Assembly: GCA_903929195.1 (NCBI GenBank)
Contig: CAIYTT010000042.1
Coordinates: 1 to 64,000 of the forward strand
Direction of reading: 5' to 3'
Length of the DNA stretch: 64,000 bases
DNA from: an uncultured Bacteroidota bacterium
Lineage (GTDB): Bacteria; Bacteroidota; Bacteroidia; Chitinophagales; Chitinophagaceae
Part shown: positions 19,492 through 27,239 of the stretch, piece after piece
Layout: each line of letters opens with the position of its first letter
Numbering within the stretch: position 1 is the stretch's first letter
Notes under the pieces: model-generated
Told to the model about the DNA's origin: nothing
Databases searched by the model: none
The model's input: only the letters and a program-made list of their open reading frames with translations
Program-made: the position numbers and the translations under genes

Positions 19492-19864
19492 ATAATGTAA
19501 TTTTCATTTCGTATTGATTATCAATTTCTTTTCTTAATATCTCATAAATTGTTAGTGCAACATTTTCGGTAGTAGGGTTTTTGCCATTAAGTTCTTCTAC
19601 ATCTAAATTCAAATTCCGATGGTCAAATTTTTCTATTATTTTATTATTTATTATTTCACTTAAATATTTGGTATCTATTACATAACCGGTAGTAGGGTTA
19701 ATATAACCTGTAACTTTTACAAAAAGTTCGTAATTATGACCGTGGTAATTTGGATTATTACATTTACCATAAATCTTTTTATTTTGCTCGTCTGTAAGCA
19801 TATTATTATGCAGTCTATGTGCTGCATTAAAATGTTCCTTTCTAACTATTGAAGCTTTTATCAT
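19454..19864 (-). CDS. 6-pyruvoyl-tetrahydropterin synthase / QueD family
   Basis: 136 residues. Zinc ligands lie in HFNAAHRLH (about residues 11-19) and HGHNY (about 41-45); the catalytic Cys is in GKCNNPNYHGHNY. FDHRNLN near 80 and PTTENVA near 96 complete the family pattern. The Cys-Asn-Asn-Pro-Asn spacing is closer to animal-type PTPS than to classical QueD. It acts on dihydroneopterin triphosphate, the product of the overlapping folE gene, to give either a tetrahydrobiopterin precursor or the queuosine precursor. Sequence alone does not decide between them, and no queC, queE or queF is in view. Confidence 0.9.
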   Translation of the reverse strand: MIKASIVRKEHFNAAHRLHNNMLTDEQNKKIYGKCNNPNYHGHNYELFVKVTGYINPTTGYVIDTKYLSEIINNKIIEKFDHRNLNLDVEELNGKNPTTENVALTIYEILRKEIDNQYEMKITLYETERNYVEYPA

Positions 19865-20171
19865 ATTCTATTATTTCTATTCAATCTGTATTTCGAAGAA
19901 CAAAATTAGATATAATGTTGTTTAAAAAAACACACAATTATTTAAACAAACATTTTTTTTCAAAAATTCTAAAACTATTTTTTATTACAACTTGCTACCA
20001 TAGCCATTTGTAGCCACAAAAAGACTATATATTGTATTTATTTATTGGTTTATTGTAATAAATGTGTTTTATGCTCCTACCATCGAACTACTTTTAGCTA
20101 TAAACGTATCTAAATATTTTATCGTTTTTTTGATTATTTTGTTTATATATTTGCATTAAAATTTAAACAAA
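19865..20171. other. Divergent AT-rich spacer with SOUL-gene promoter
   Basis: A 307-bp gene-free region between the PTPS start and the SOUL-protein start. A TATATTTG box about 20 bases before the SOUL ATG, with a TTTTG run upstream, looks like the promoter for the SOUL-photolyase pair. Nothing else is recognisable. Confidence 0.5.
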
Positions 20172-20768
20172 ATGAAAATTACAACTATTCTAATCATTAT
20201 AACAATTTTAGTAACAGTTTTATTTAGCTATATGAGTTACGCAAGTAATAGAAGAACCGAGAGACAAAAATATACCGTAACAAAAAAAGAAGATTTATTT
20301 GAAATACGCTATTACCCCAAATCAATAATGGCAACAGTTGTATCGCCGGGAGCCAATTTTGAGGGTACTAAAAATAATAATTTCAGAACATTGGCAGCTT
20401 ATATTTTTGGTGGTAATAAGGAAAATAAAAGCATTGCCATGACAGCACCTGTATATATGGAAAAAGATGGAAAGGGTAGTAAAATGAGTTTTGTATTACC
20501 GGCACAATATCAATTAAACGAACTGCCACAACCAAAAGACACAAGTATTCAAGTTCATTACTCAGATGAGGGATATTATGCTGCTTTGCGTTTTGGAGGT
20601 TTTGCTAACGATAAAAGAATAGAAGAAAAGCAAATGGAATTATTAGAAAAATTAAACCATGAGGGATACGAAATAGCAGGTAATTTTAAATACTTAGGTT
20701 ATAATGCACCTTGGGATATTGTAAATAGAGAAAATGATATAATTGTAAAAATAGCATATAAAAATTAA
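20172..20768 (+). CDS. SOUL family heme-binding protein
   Basis: 198 residues with an N-terminal hydrophobic anchor or signal (residues 3-24). The SOUL fold is recognisable from YTVTKKEDLFEIRYYPKSIM, FRTLAAYIFGGNKENKSIAM and TAPVYMEKDG, followed by NELPQPKD and ALRFGGFANDKRIEEK. SOUL proteins bind heme or related tetrapyrroles. The photolyase gene follows 16 bp after the stop, so they are probably cotranscribed. A membrane-anchored periplasmic location is likely. Confidence 0.92.
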   Translation: MKITTILIIITILVTVLFSYMSYASNRRTERQKYTVTKKEDLFEIRYYPKSIMATVVSPGANFEGTKNNNFRTLAAYIFGGNKENKSIAMTAPVYMEKDGKGSKMSFVLPAQYQLNELPQPKDTSIQVHYSDEGYYAALRFGGFANDKRIEEKQMELLEKLNHEGYEIAGNFKYLGYNAPWDIVNRENDIIVKIAYKN

Positions 20769-20784
20769 GCTACACACCTCTTTA

Positions 20785-22092
20785 ATGCAAGAAAAAATAA
20801 ATATATTTTGGTTTCGTAGAGATTTAAGATTAGAAGATAATGCCGGGCTCTATTATGCCTTAAAGAATGGATTGCCCGTTTTGCCAATATTTATTTTTGA
20901 CTCCAACATTTTAGAAAATCTAACAGATAAAAAAGATGCACGCGTTAGTTACATATATAATGCATTAAAAGTTATTCAAAAAACTTTATTTAAATACAAT
21001 TCTACCTTATTGGTTTTACACGGGCAACCAATAGATTGTTTTAAAAAGATTTGTTATGAATATAAATTAGCTACTGTTTATACAAATCATGATTACGAAC
21101 CTTATGCAAAACAAAGAGACCAAAAGGTTGCGAATTTTTTAAAAAACAGGAATATAGACTTTTATACATTTAAAGACCAAGTTGTCTTCGAAATGAACGA
21201 AATAGTAAAAGATAATAAAGAACCTTATACCATTTTTACACCTTACAGTAGAAAGTGGAAAGAAAAATTAAATAATTTTTATCTGCATCCTTATCCGGTA
21301 GAAAAGTATTGTTGCAATTTTTTAAAGCTAGAACCCATTCAATTACCTATCATTGAAGAAATCGGCTTTGAAATATCAGAACTTATTTCGCCCCTACCAC
21401 AAATAGATACTGAAATTGTAACTAATTACCATAACACCAGAAATTTGCCGGCAATTAACGGAACTACAAAATTAAGTGTGCATTTACGATTTGGCACAAT
21501 CAGTATTCGGAAGCTTGCAATACAGGCTTTACAATTAAATGAAACTTTTTTGAATGAATTAATATGGAGAGATTTTTATCAAATGATTCTCTGGCATTTC
21601 CCGGCTGTAATTAATACCTCTTTCAAAAAAGAATATGACAATATAAAATGGAGAAATAATATTGACGAGTTTCATTTATGGTGCAATGGCAATACGGGCT
21701 ACCCAATAGTTGATGCCGGAATGAGGGAATTAAATAGTACCGGTTTTATGCACAATAGAGTACGAATGATAACTGCAAGCTTTTTAACCAAACATCTATT
21801 AATAGATTGGCGATGGGGTGAAGCCTATTTTGCAGAAAAATTAATTGACTACGACCTCGCTTCTAACAATGGCGGTTGGCAATGGGCAGCAGGTAGCGGC
21901 TGCGATTCAGCACCATATTTTAGAATATTCAATCCTTACCTTCAAACACAAAAGTTTGACCCCGAATTAAAATATATTCGTAAATGGGTGCCTGAATTTG
22001 AGGAATTTTCATACCCCCACCCCATTATAAAACACGAGGTAGCCCGTGAAAGGTGTTTGAAAGTATATAAAGAAGCCTTACAAAAAATCTAA
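20785..22092 (+). CDS. phr: Deoxyribodipyrimidine photolyase (class I family)
   Basis: 435 residues. The N-terminal alpha/beta antenna domain begins INIFWFRRDLRLEDNAGLYY. The FAD domain has ELIWRDFYQMILWHFP, TGYPIVDAGMREL and TGFMHNRVRMITASFLTKHL, and then DYDLASNNGGWQWAAGSGCD plus YFRIFNP. It repairs UV-induced pyrimidine dimers with blue light. A folate (MTHF) antenna is possible and would link it to the adjacent pterin genes, but the antenna type cannot be read with confidence. It converges on ridA with 2 bp between stop codons. Confidence 0.95.
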   Translation: MQEKINIFWFRRDLRLEDNAGLYYALKNGLPVLPIFIFDSNILENLTDKKDARVSYIYNALKVIQKTLFKYNSTLLVLHGQPIDCFKKICYEYKLATVYTNHDYEPYAKQRDQKVANFLKNRNIDFYTFKDQVVFEMNEIVKDNKEPYTIFTPYSRKWKEKLNNFYLHPYPVEKYCCNFLKLEPIQLPIIEEIGFEISELISPLPQIDTEIVTNYHNTRNLPAINGTTKLSVHLRFGTISIRKLAIQALQLNETFLNELIWRDFYQMILWHFPAVINTSFKKEYDNIKWRNNIDEFHLWCNGNTGYPIVDAGMRELNSTGFMHNRVRMITASFLTKHLLIDWRWGEAYFAEKLIDYDLASNNGGWQWAAGSGCDSAPYFRIFNPYLQTQKFDPELKYIRKWVPEFEEFSYPHPIIKHEVARERCLKVYKEALQKI

Positions 22093-22094
22093 AA

Positions 22095-22475
22095 TTATTT
22101 GCCGGCAATCATGCTTATTTCAACATTCGCATTTTTGGGGAGTCCCGCTACTTGTATGGTTTCTCTTGCAGGAGGATTCGTTTTAAAATACTGACCATAT
22201 ACCTCATTTACCTGCTTAAATTGTGCCATATCCATAAGAAAAATAGATGTTTTTAGCACATGTTCGAAACCATAACCGGCAGTTTCTAAAATAGATTTCA
22301 AGTTTTCCATTACTTGTCGCGTCTCTGCTTCAATAGTATCTTGTACCATTTCGCCGGTAACAGGGTGCAAAGGTATTTGCCCTGAAATAAGCAATAAATT
22401 ACCAAATAAAACCGCTTGGCTATAAGGCCCAATTGGGGCAGGTGCCGATTCCGTAAAAACAATCTTCTTTTCCAT
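22095..22475 (-). CDS. ridA: RidA family enamine/imine deaminase
   Basis: 126 residues, the standard RidA length. AIGPYSQAV appears as APIGPYSQAVLFG near residue 14, LLISGQIPLHPVTGE follows, and the active-site Arg is in PPARETIQVAGLP near residue 104. It hydrolyses reactive 2-aminoacrylate-type imines in the cytoplasm. Likely a single-gene transcript on the minus strand. Confidence 0.96.
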   Translation of the reverse strand: MEKKIVFTESAPAPIGPYSQAVLFGNLLLISGQIPLHPVTGEMVQDTIEAETRQVMENLKSILETAGYGFEHVLKTSIFLMDMAQFKQVNEVYGQYFKTNPPARETIQVAGLPKNANVEISMIAGK

Positions 22476-22874
22476 AAAGCAAAGATAAAAGGATAAGTCT
22501 ATGTATTGTATTAAACTTTAAAAATACTATACATAGACTTATGGGGAGAACAAAATCACGATACGGTAATTAATTACCAGTTTAATCCTCTTGAAAAAAT
22601 GGCAGAGTTGTATAGCGAAAATAAAAAACTATACGAACAATTATTAGATACCGAACGCAAACGCATTGCTTTACTTGAAGAAATGCTAAGTAGGAAATAG
22701 TTGCTGTTTTATATTTATATTTACAGAATTAAATGAATATAGTTTTTTTGCATTTTAAATAACTTTTGCTTTCTCAATTCATATATGTTCTCCCATTAAG
22801 AACACTACAAACTAAATTTATTTTTCTATTTAGCAAAGTATAAGTACCTTTATAAATCATTAATATACACTATT
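22476..22874. other. Intergenic region holding a decayed regulator tail
   Basis: A 399-bp stretch between the divergent starts of ridA and the rhodanese gene. It contains the 3' remnant of an XRE-like regulator (listed separately at 22515-22700) and otherwise AT-rich sequence with no further coding frame. Confidence 0.6.
22515..22700 (+). pseudogene. C-terminal remnant of an XRE-family regulator
   Basis: An open stretch of 61 codons ending at TAG (22698-22700), with no start codon at its head and an in-frame TAA directly before it. It codes for NHDTVINYQFNPLEKMAELY and then a charged coiled coil ending RIALLEEMLSRK. This is the kind of tail found after the helix-turn-helix in many Bacteroidota XRE regulators: a linker, then a short coiled coil of repeated Glu/Lys/Leu. 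The DNA-binding part is absent. An ATG at 22600 could start a 32-residue peptide, but I regard the whole as a fragment. Confidence 0.5.
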
Positions 22875-23171
22875 ATGAAGCAAATCTCGTCTCTTGAAGT
22901 TAAAAAATGGTTAGAAGAACAAAAAGATTTCCTTCTTTTAGATGTTAGAGAGGGTTGGGAAAACGAGGAATATAATATTGGCGGTATCAATATGCCTTTA
23001 GGCGTTCTTATAAGCAGGAGAAATGAATTAGACCCTGAAAAAACAACCGTAATTTATTGCGAGAAAGGCATTAGAAGTGTTGTAGCAATACAAAGACTTG
23101 AAGAATATGGTTTTATAAATTTGTATAATTTAACAGGTGGTATGCAAGCTTGGAAAAAAAGTATGGAATAA
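22875..23171 (+). CDS. Single-domain rhodanese
   Basis: 98 residues: one rhodanese domain with LLLDVREGWENEEYNIGG near the N-terminus and the active-site loop IYCEKGIRS with the catalytic Cys at about residue 66, followed by the helix VVAIQRLEEYGF. It moves sulfane sulfur to an acceptor such as thioredoxin or cyanide. No signal peptide, so cytoplasmic. No neighbouring sulfur gene suggests the partner. Confidence 0.92.
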   Translation: MKQISSLEVKKWLEEQKDFLLLDVREGWENEEYNIGGINMPLGVLISRRNELDPEKTTVIYCEKGIRSVVAIQRLEEYGFINLYNLTGGMQAWKKSME

Positions 23172-23258
23172 TAATTTACTTATTAAATACTCCTTACTAA
23201 TTACATATATTATTTTCCGAAAACCCAACTAACATTCTTTTTGTTTTAATTTTACAAA

Positions 23259-23576
23259 ATGGATAATAACACAGACATATTAAAACGCATTAAGAATTCG
23301 GTTTCTTCTACTGCACCCAATGCAATTTTAATAGTTTATGGGTCTTACGCTCGTGGTGATTTTAGACCTGATTCTGATATTGATTTACTGATACTTTTAG
23401 ATAAAGAAAAAATTTCTTATGAAGAAAAAATAAGTATTAAATACCCATTATATCATATAGAATTTGAAACCGGAATACTAATTAGTCCATTAATACTATC
23501 AAAACAAGTATGGGAAACAAAGCATAAAATAACGCCTTTTTATGAAAATGTTACCAATGAAGGTAAAATTTTATGA
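23259..23576 (+). CDS. MNT-type minimal nucleotidyltransferase (antitoxin)
   Basis: 105 residues. GSYARGDFRPDSDID near residue 28 is an exact GS-x10-D-x-D nucleotidyltransferase motif of the polymerase-beta superfamily. In MntA-HepT systems such a protein neutralises the HEPN toxin by AMP transfer. Its stop overlaps the start of the next gene by 4 bases (ATGA), the usual coupling of these pairs. Confidence 0.9.
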   Translation: MDNNTDILKRIKNSVSSTAPNAILIVYGSYARGDFRPDSDIDLLILLDKEKISYEEKISIKYPLYHIEFETGILISPLILSKQVWETKHKITPFYENVTNEGKIL

Positions 23577-23992
23577 CAACTGAAGAAAAGATAAAAATTG
23601 TTAGATTCAGATTAAATAAGGCAAAAGAAACTTATGAAGAAGCATGTTATTTGGCAAATGGACATAAATGGAATGCAACAGTAAATAGGTTATATTATGC
23701 TTGTTATTATTCTGTAACAGCGTTATTGGCATGGCACGAAATAAAAACAAAATCGCATAGTGGTGTTAGAAATAGATTAGGTTTCCATTTTGTAAAAACC
23801 GGAATAATTAATGAAAAATATGCTGTCTTTTATTCAGATATTTTTGATATGAGACAAGCGTCTGATTATGAAGATTATTTGGAGTATGAAAAAGAGGATG
23901 TACTCATTTTACTAAAACCTGCTGAGGAATTTATTTTACAAATGGAGCATTTTATATTCAATCTAATTGAAAGTACTGAGTTTTGCAATTGA
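23573..23992 (+). CDS. HEPN domain protein (UPF0332-type, toxin partner of MNT)
   Basis: 139 residues, all helical. RLNKAKETYEEACYLANGH, NATVNRLYYACYYSVTALL and FYSDIFDMRQASDYEDYLEY are typical of UPF0332/COG1895 HEPN proteins. RNRLGFH near residue 65 gives an R-x5-H spacing, at the edge of the HEPN R-x4-6-H rule, and the Tyr two residues after the His that is the AMP acceptor in HepT is missing (Val-Lys instead). It could therefore be a variant or a non-toxic member. Coupled to the upstream MNT gene by a 4-base overlap. Confidence 0.88.
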   Translation: MTTEEKIKIVRFRLNKAKETYEEACYLANGHKWNATVNRLYYACYYSVTALLAWHEIKTKSHSGVRNRLGFHFVKTGIINEKYAVFYSDIFDMRQASDYEDYLEYEKEDVLILLKPAEEFILQMEHFIFNLIESTEFCN

Positions 23993-24011
23993 AATAAAGC
24001 ATATATAATAA

Positions 24012-24052
24012 AAAGTAAATGTATTTTTATTATATAAAAACATATTTACTTT
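24012..24052. terminator. Possible hairpin terminator between convergent genes
   Basis: A 9-bp stem, AAAGTAAAT with ATTTACTTT, continues after a 3-base internal mismatch as TTTTTAT with ATAAAAA. It lies between the stops of the HEPN gene and the minus-strand SurA-like gene. AT-only, so weak. Confidence 0.4.
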
Positions 24053-24129
24053 GTCAAAAAATGCCCTACTTATTGTGAGGAATTTTTAAATATTTATTCA
24101 TAATAAATATAAACCAACTATCACAAAAT

Positions 24130-24693
24130 CTATTTAGCCCATTCCAATAGTCTTTCTTGTTGTTTTTGAATGAGTGCAGCTTGTTTAATTCTTTCAAAAT
24201 CCTGTTTTAATGAGCTTAGTACAATAGCATTTTTTGTGTTTGTAGAATTATAATAGGCAACAACTTCAGAATCGGAAATCGTCAATGTGTCGAATAATTT
24301 GTGTTTTATCTTTTCTAAAATTATTTGTTCCTTCATAGATTCGTATAATTCCAACTTCAGCTTTTCTACTGATTTCCCTGCATTAGTTTCTAATTTTTCT
24401 TTTGTTCCATATAAACTTATAAAATAATTTATTCTGTTATCAACCTCAGTATCAAGTTCTATTTTACTTACTGTTATACCTTCATTTTGTGCTTTCTTTA
24501 CTATTTTCTTTTGTAGCATCATTTCCTGTTTTATTTCCAAAAGTTGCTTTTCTTGGTTGCCGGATTGCATTTCAGAAACTTTATATTGATTTTTCTGCAT
24601 GTTACACATCATATTAGCACAACATAAAAACATCAATAAAATAGCAAAGACTGTTTCGAAAAATAGTTGCTTTTTTCTTTTAGACATAAACAC
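24130..24693 (-). CDS. Reduced SurA-like chaperone lacking PPIase domains
   Basis: 187 residues. A charged start and hydrophobic segment (about residues 9-29, ending CCANMMC) make a signal or lipoprotein-type leader. Residues about 70-150 read KIELDTEVDNRINYFISLYG, GKSVEKLKLELYESMKEQII and TISDSEVVAYYN, which is the SurA N-terminal chaperone pattern. The end, FERIKQAALIQKQQERLLEWA, resembles the final helix of SurA. The parvulin (PPIase) domains that normally lie between, about 200 residues, are absent. It may be a stand-alone periplasmic holdase for outer membrane proteins; this is inference. Confidence 0.68.
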   Translation of the reverse strand: MFMSKRKKQLFFETVFAILLMFLCCANMMCNMQKNQYKVSEMQSGNQEKQLLEIKQEMMLQKKIVKKAQNEGITVSKIELDTEVDNRINYFISLYGTKEKLETNAGKSVEKLKLELYESMKEQIILEKIKHKLFDTLTISDSEVVAYYNSTNTKNAIVLSSLKQDFERIKQAALIQKQQERLLEWAK

Positions 24694-24714
24694 ACAATAA
24701 TATTTTATATTTTC

Positions 24715-25623
24715 TTAAAGATTGCATTGCAATTCTGCACCCTTGTTACTTACAATTAATTTATGCTTTATACCCATAGCAAGAGAGTAATTTATATCCT
24801 GATGCCCACATGGAAAATTAAAACATACGGGATAATTATATTCTTTAATTTTATCGTATAGAATTTCTTCTATACTCTGCCCATAGGGCCTATCCGTATC
24901 CTTTAAGTCTGTGAAGCCACCAAAAACAAGTCCTTTTAAATTATCTAATTTACCGGCTCTTTTTAGTTGCATCAGCATTCTGTCTATACTATAAAGGTAT
25001 TCGCCAACATCTTCTATAAATAGTATTTTACCGTTGGTATCCACCTCCGATTTTGTACCTATCAAATGGGTCATTAATGCTAGATTACCCCCTGTTAGCA
25101 ACCCTTCGCATTCGCCAAGTTTATTAAAATCACTTGCAGCAGTATAATAATTAAAAGAATGCCCATGCAATATAGAAAAGAAAGATTTAATAAAATCTTC
25201 ATTTAATGTTTCCGGTTTAAAATGCCCGCACATAGGGCTGTGTAATGTTGCAATACCATACTGAGCATGTATATGATTATGTAATACTGTAATATCGCTA
25301 AAGCCGCAAAGCCATTTAGGATTTTTTACAAAGGAAGTAAAATCTAATTTATCAATAATTCTACTCATGCCATAACCGCCACGCCCCATAAGAATTACGC
25401 CTATTGTCGCATCATCAAGCATCGTTTGTAAATCAGCAAGTCTTTCTGTATCCGTACCGGCAAAATAGCCATATTCTTTACCTATAGTATTGCCCTTTAT
25501 AACAGTATAGCCTTTGGCTTCAAATATATTAACAGCATTTACAATCCTATCAGATGATACATAGCCGGATGGGCAGGTAATACCAATTGTACTTGACTGC
25601 TTAATAAAATTAGGGATAATCAT
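24715..25623 (-). CDS. LD-carboxypeptidase (peptidase family S66)
   Basis: 302 residues. IGITCPSGYVSSDRI at the N-terminus, MGRGGYGMSRII near residue 99, the nucleophile Ser in CGFSDITVLHNH, the Glu in FIEDVGEYLYSIDRML, and the His in NFPCGHQDINY give the Ser-Glu-His set of family S66. It removes the terminal D-Ala from murein tetrapeptides during cell-wall recycling, or acts on related peptides (MccF-like). No signal peptide, consistent with a cytoplasmic enzyme. It is followed 21 bp on by the SurA-like gene on the same strand. Confidence 0.93.
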   Translation of the reverse strand: MIIPNFIKQSSTIGITCPSGYVSSDRIVNAVNIFEAKGYTVIKGNTIGKEYGYFAGTDTERLADLQTMLDDATIGVILMGRGGYGMSRIIDKLDFTSFVKNPKWLCGFSDITVLHNHIHAQYGIATLHSPMCGHFKPETLNEDFIKSFFSILHGHSFNYYTAASDFNKLGECEGLLTGGNLALMTHLIGTKSEVDTNGKILFIEDVGEYLYSIDRMLMQLKRAGKLDNLKGLVFGGFTDLKDTDRPYGQSIEEILYDKIKEYNYPVCFNFPCGHQDINYSLAMGIKHKLIVSNKGAELQCNL

Positions 25624-25656
25624 GCAGAATGAATATTAATGTTTAGTATTCTTTTT

Positions 25657-26382
25657 TTATTCTTCTTTTCCTTTAGCAAATAGTTCATCGCCTAAACCGG
25701 TATTAATAGCATATTTTAAATAACTTATCTGAATAGTACCTTTTTGCAATTTTTGTTTGCCGGTCTTTGCATTCGTATCAGGTGTTGCATTTACATTATA
25801 ATCTACTGTTACACCTTTGGGTAGCTTAAAATCTTTCACATCCAGAAAAATAGTTACTTTGTCGGGTAGTGCATATTTAATATAGTTAGCAAATTCTAAA
25901 TTCATTTTTACAGTACCATCGTTTCTTGTAGTTGTTTCGGTACGCATAGCTAATAGATTCGTTTCATCTATCCATATTTTTGTCAATACAATATTACTCA
26001 ATTCATCTTCGGGTACGGCTTTAATAATATGTACTCTTTTACCTGCCAGGGTATCATAGCCAACATCTATTACCATTACATTGCCGGTAGGTATTAAGTT
26101 GCCAAGCGTAAGGTTAATGTTTTTTTTAGGCAAAATAGATAAACCACCATTGCGTTCCATTCTCATTTTGTCGGGGCTTTTAAAATATAAGGTACCTTTT
26201 AGCAGTGGTATTCTCATATTATTTATATCAATTTTCATTTTTACATCGGCAGTAAAATCTTTTACCGACAATACTTTTGTACGTAGAGTATAAAACAACT
26301 CCGATGCTTCTTTTGCTGCAACAACAAAACTATTTAACACTATAAAAAACAGTATTGAAAGTATTTTGAAAGAAGATGGCAT
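25657..26382 (-). CDS. LolA-like outer membrane lipoprotein carrier
   Basis: 241 residues with a signal peptide (FKILSILFFIVLNSFVVAA). The mature part is an alternating strand pattern: VLSVKDFTADVKMKIDINN, then GTLYFKSPDKMRMER and VIDVGYDTLAGKRVHIIKAV. This matches LolA/DUF4292-like half-barrels that ferry lipoproteins or read outer membrane lipids. It lies just downstream of an ABC exporter on the same strand (17-bp gap), so it may be part of that transcript. Whether it is the true LolA of the cell is not settled. Confidence 0.8.
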   Translation of the reverse strand: MPSSFKILSILFFIVLNSFVVAAKEASELFYTLRTKVLSVKDFTADVKMKIDINNMRIPLLKGTLYFKSPDKMRMERNGGLSILPKKNINLTLGNLIPTGNVMVIDVGYDTLAGKRVHIIKAVPEDELSNIVLTKIWIDETNLLAMRTETTTRNDGTVKMNLEFANYIKYALPDKVTIFLDVKDFKLPKGVTVDYNVNATPDTNAKTGKQKLQKGTIQISYLKYAINTGLGDELFAKGKEE

Positions 26383-26399
26383 TTTAAAATATTTATAAA

Positions 26400-27239
26400 T
26401 TATGATTTAATATCTTTTTTATTAAAATATACAATAGTAGCTGTTAAAAAGCCAATGGTATAGAAAGCCATAACCAATGCCGAACGACCAATAGCAGCAA
26501 AGGGTACAGGGTCGTCAAAAAAGCCTTTCCACCCTACCATGTGTGTGGTAAACAAATAAGGTCTTATTATATTAAACAATGGAATTTCAAGGTTAGACAA
26601 TATGGTTAATACCACCACAACACCCATTGTTGCCATTATAGGCCCTATGGAATTGTCGGCAAAGGCAGAAAGGAATAAGGATAAAGATGCAATCGTTGTC
26701 ATGGCTAAAACTGCAAAAGCAAACGCCATAAAATAACGCCACATAATATCGTCTTTCAGAATCATTATAAATGCATCGCTTTTCATATTTACCATATCGC
26801 CGGTACCAAATAACAATAACGACAAAAAGAGAGCTACAAGTGCTAACCACAAAATGAGTAATACAGTATAAATAAAGCTACTTAAAAACTTCATTAATAC
26901 TATTTTAGCCCGCGAAATAGGCATTGTTAGTAATAGCCTAAGGGTGCCTAAGTTAGCTTCGCCCGCTAAAGCATCGCCTGCTACCAGCGCAACCAATAAG
27001 GGTATTTGCACCAGCAAACTTTGCAAAATGATATAAGTAACTAAATAACCGTTTAATATATGCCCTTGTATATCAAATTGCTCATTTATACCCTGCATTA
27101 CAAAACCTAAAAATCCCTTACCATCGGTAAGCATTGCCAATTGTATTAAAAAAGTAATAGCTGTAATTAAGCCAAAACTTATATACGTTCTTGGTCGTTT
27201 AAATATTTTATAAAGTTCAATTTTTAGTAACTGTATCAT
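26400..27239 (-). CDS. ABC-2 type transporter permease
   Basis: 279 residues with six hydrophobic helices (about 18-38, 65-85, 108-130, 140-160, 175-200, 250-270) and the ABC-2 features LVAGDALAGEANLGTLRLLL and PISRAKIVLMKFL. It forms the membrane channel for the ATPase encoded upstream; the reading frames overlap by 23 bases. The substrate is unknown. Such pairs export drugs, lipids or other envelope compounds. Confidence 0.92.
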   Translation of the reverse strand: MIQLLKIELYKIFKRPRTYISFGLITAITFLIQLAMLTDGKGFLGFVMQGINEQFDIQGHILNGYLVTYIILQSLLVQIPLLVALVAGDALAGEANLGTLRLLLTMPISRAKIVLMKFLSSFIYTVLLILWLALVALFLSLLLFGTGDMVNMKSDAFIMILKDDIMWRYFMAFAFAVLAMTTIASLSLFLSAFADNSIGPIMATMGVVVVLTILSNLEIPLFNIIRPYLFTTHMVGWKGFFDDPVPFAAIGRSALVMAFYTIGFLTATIVYFNKKDIKS

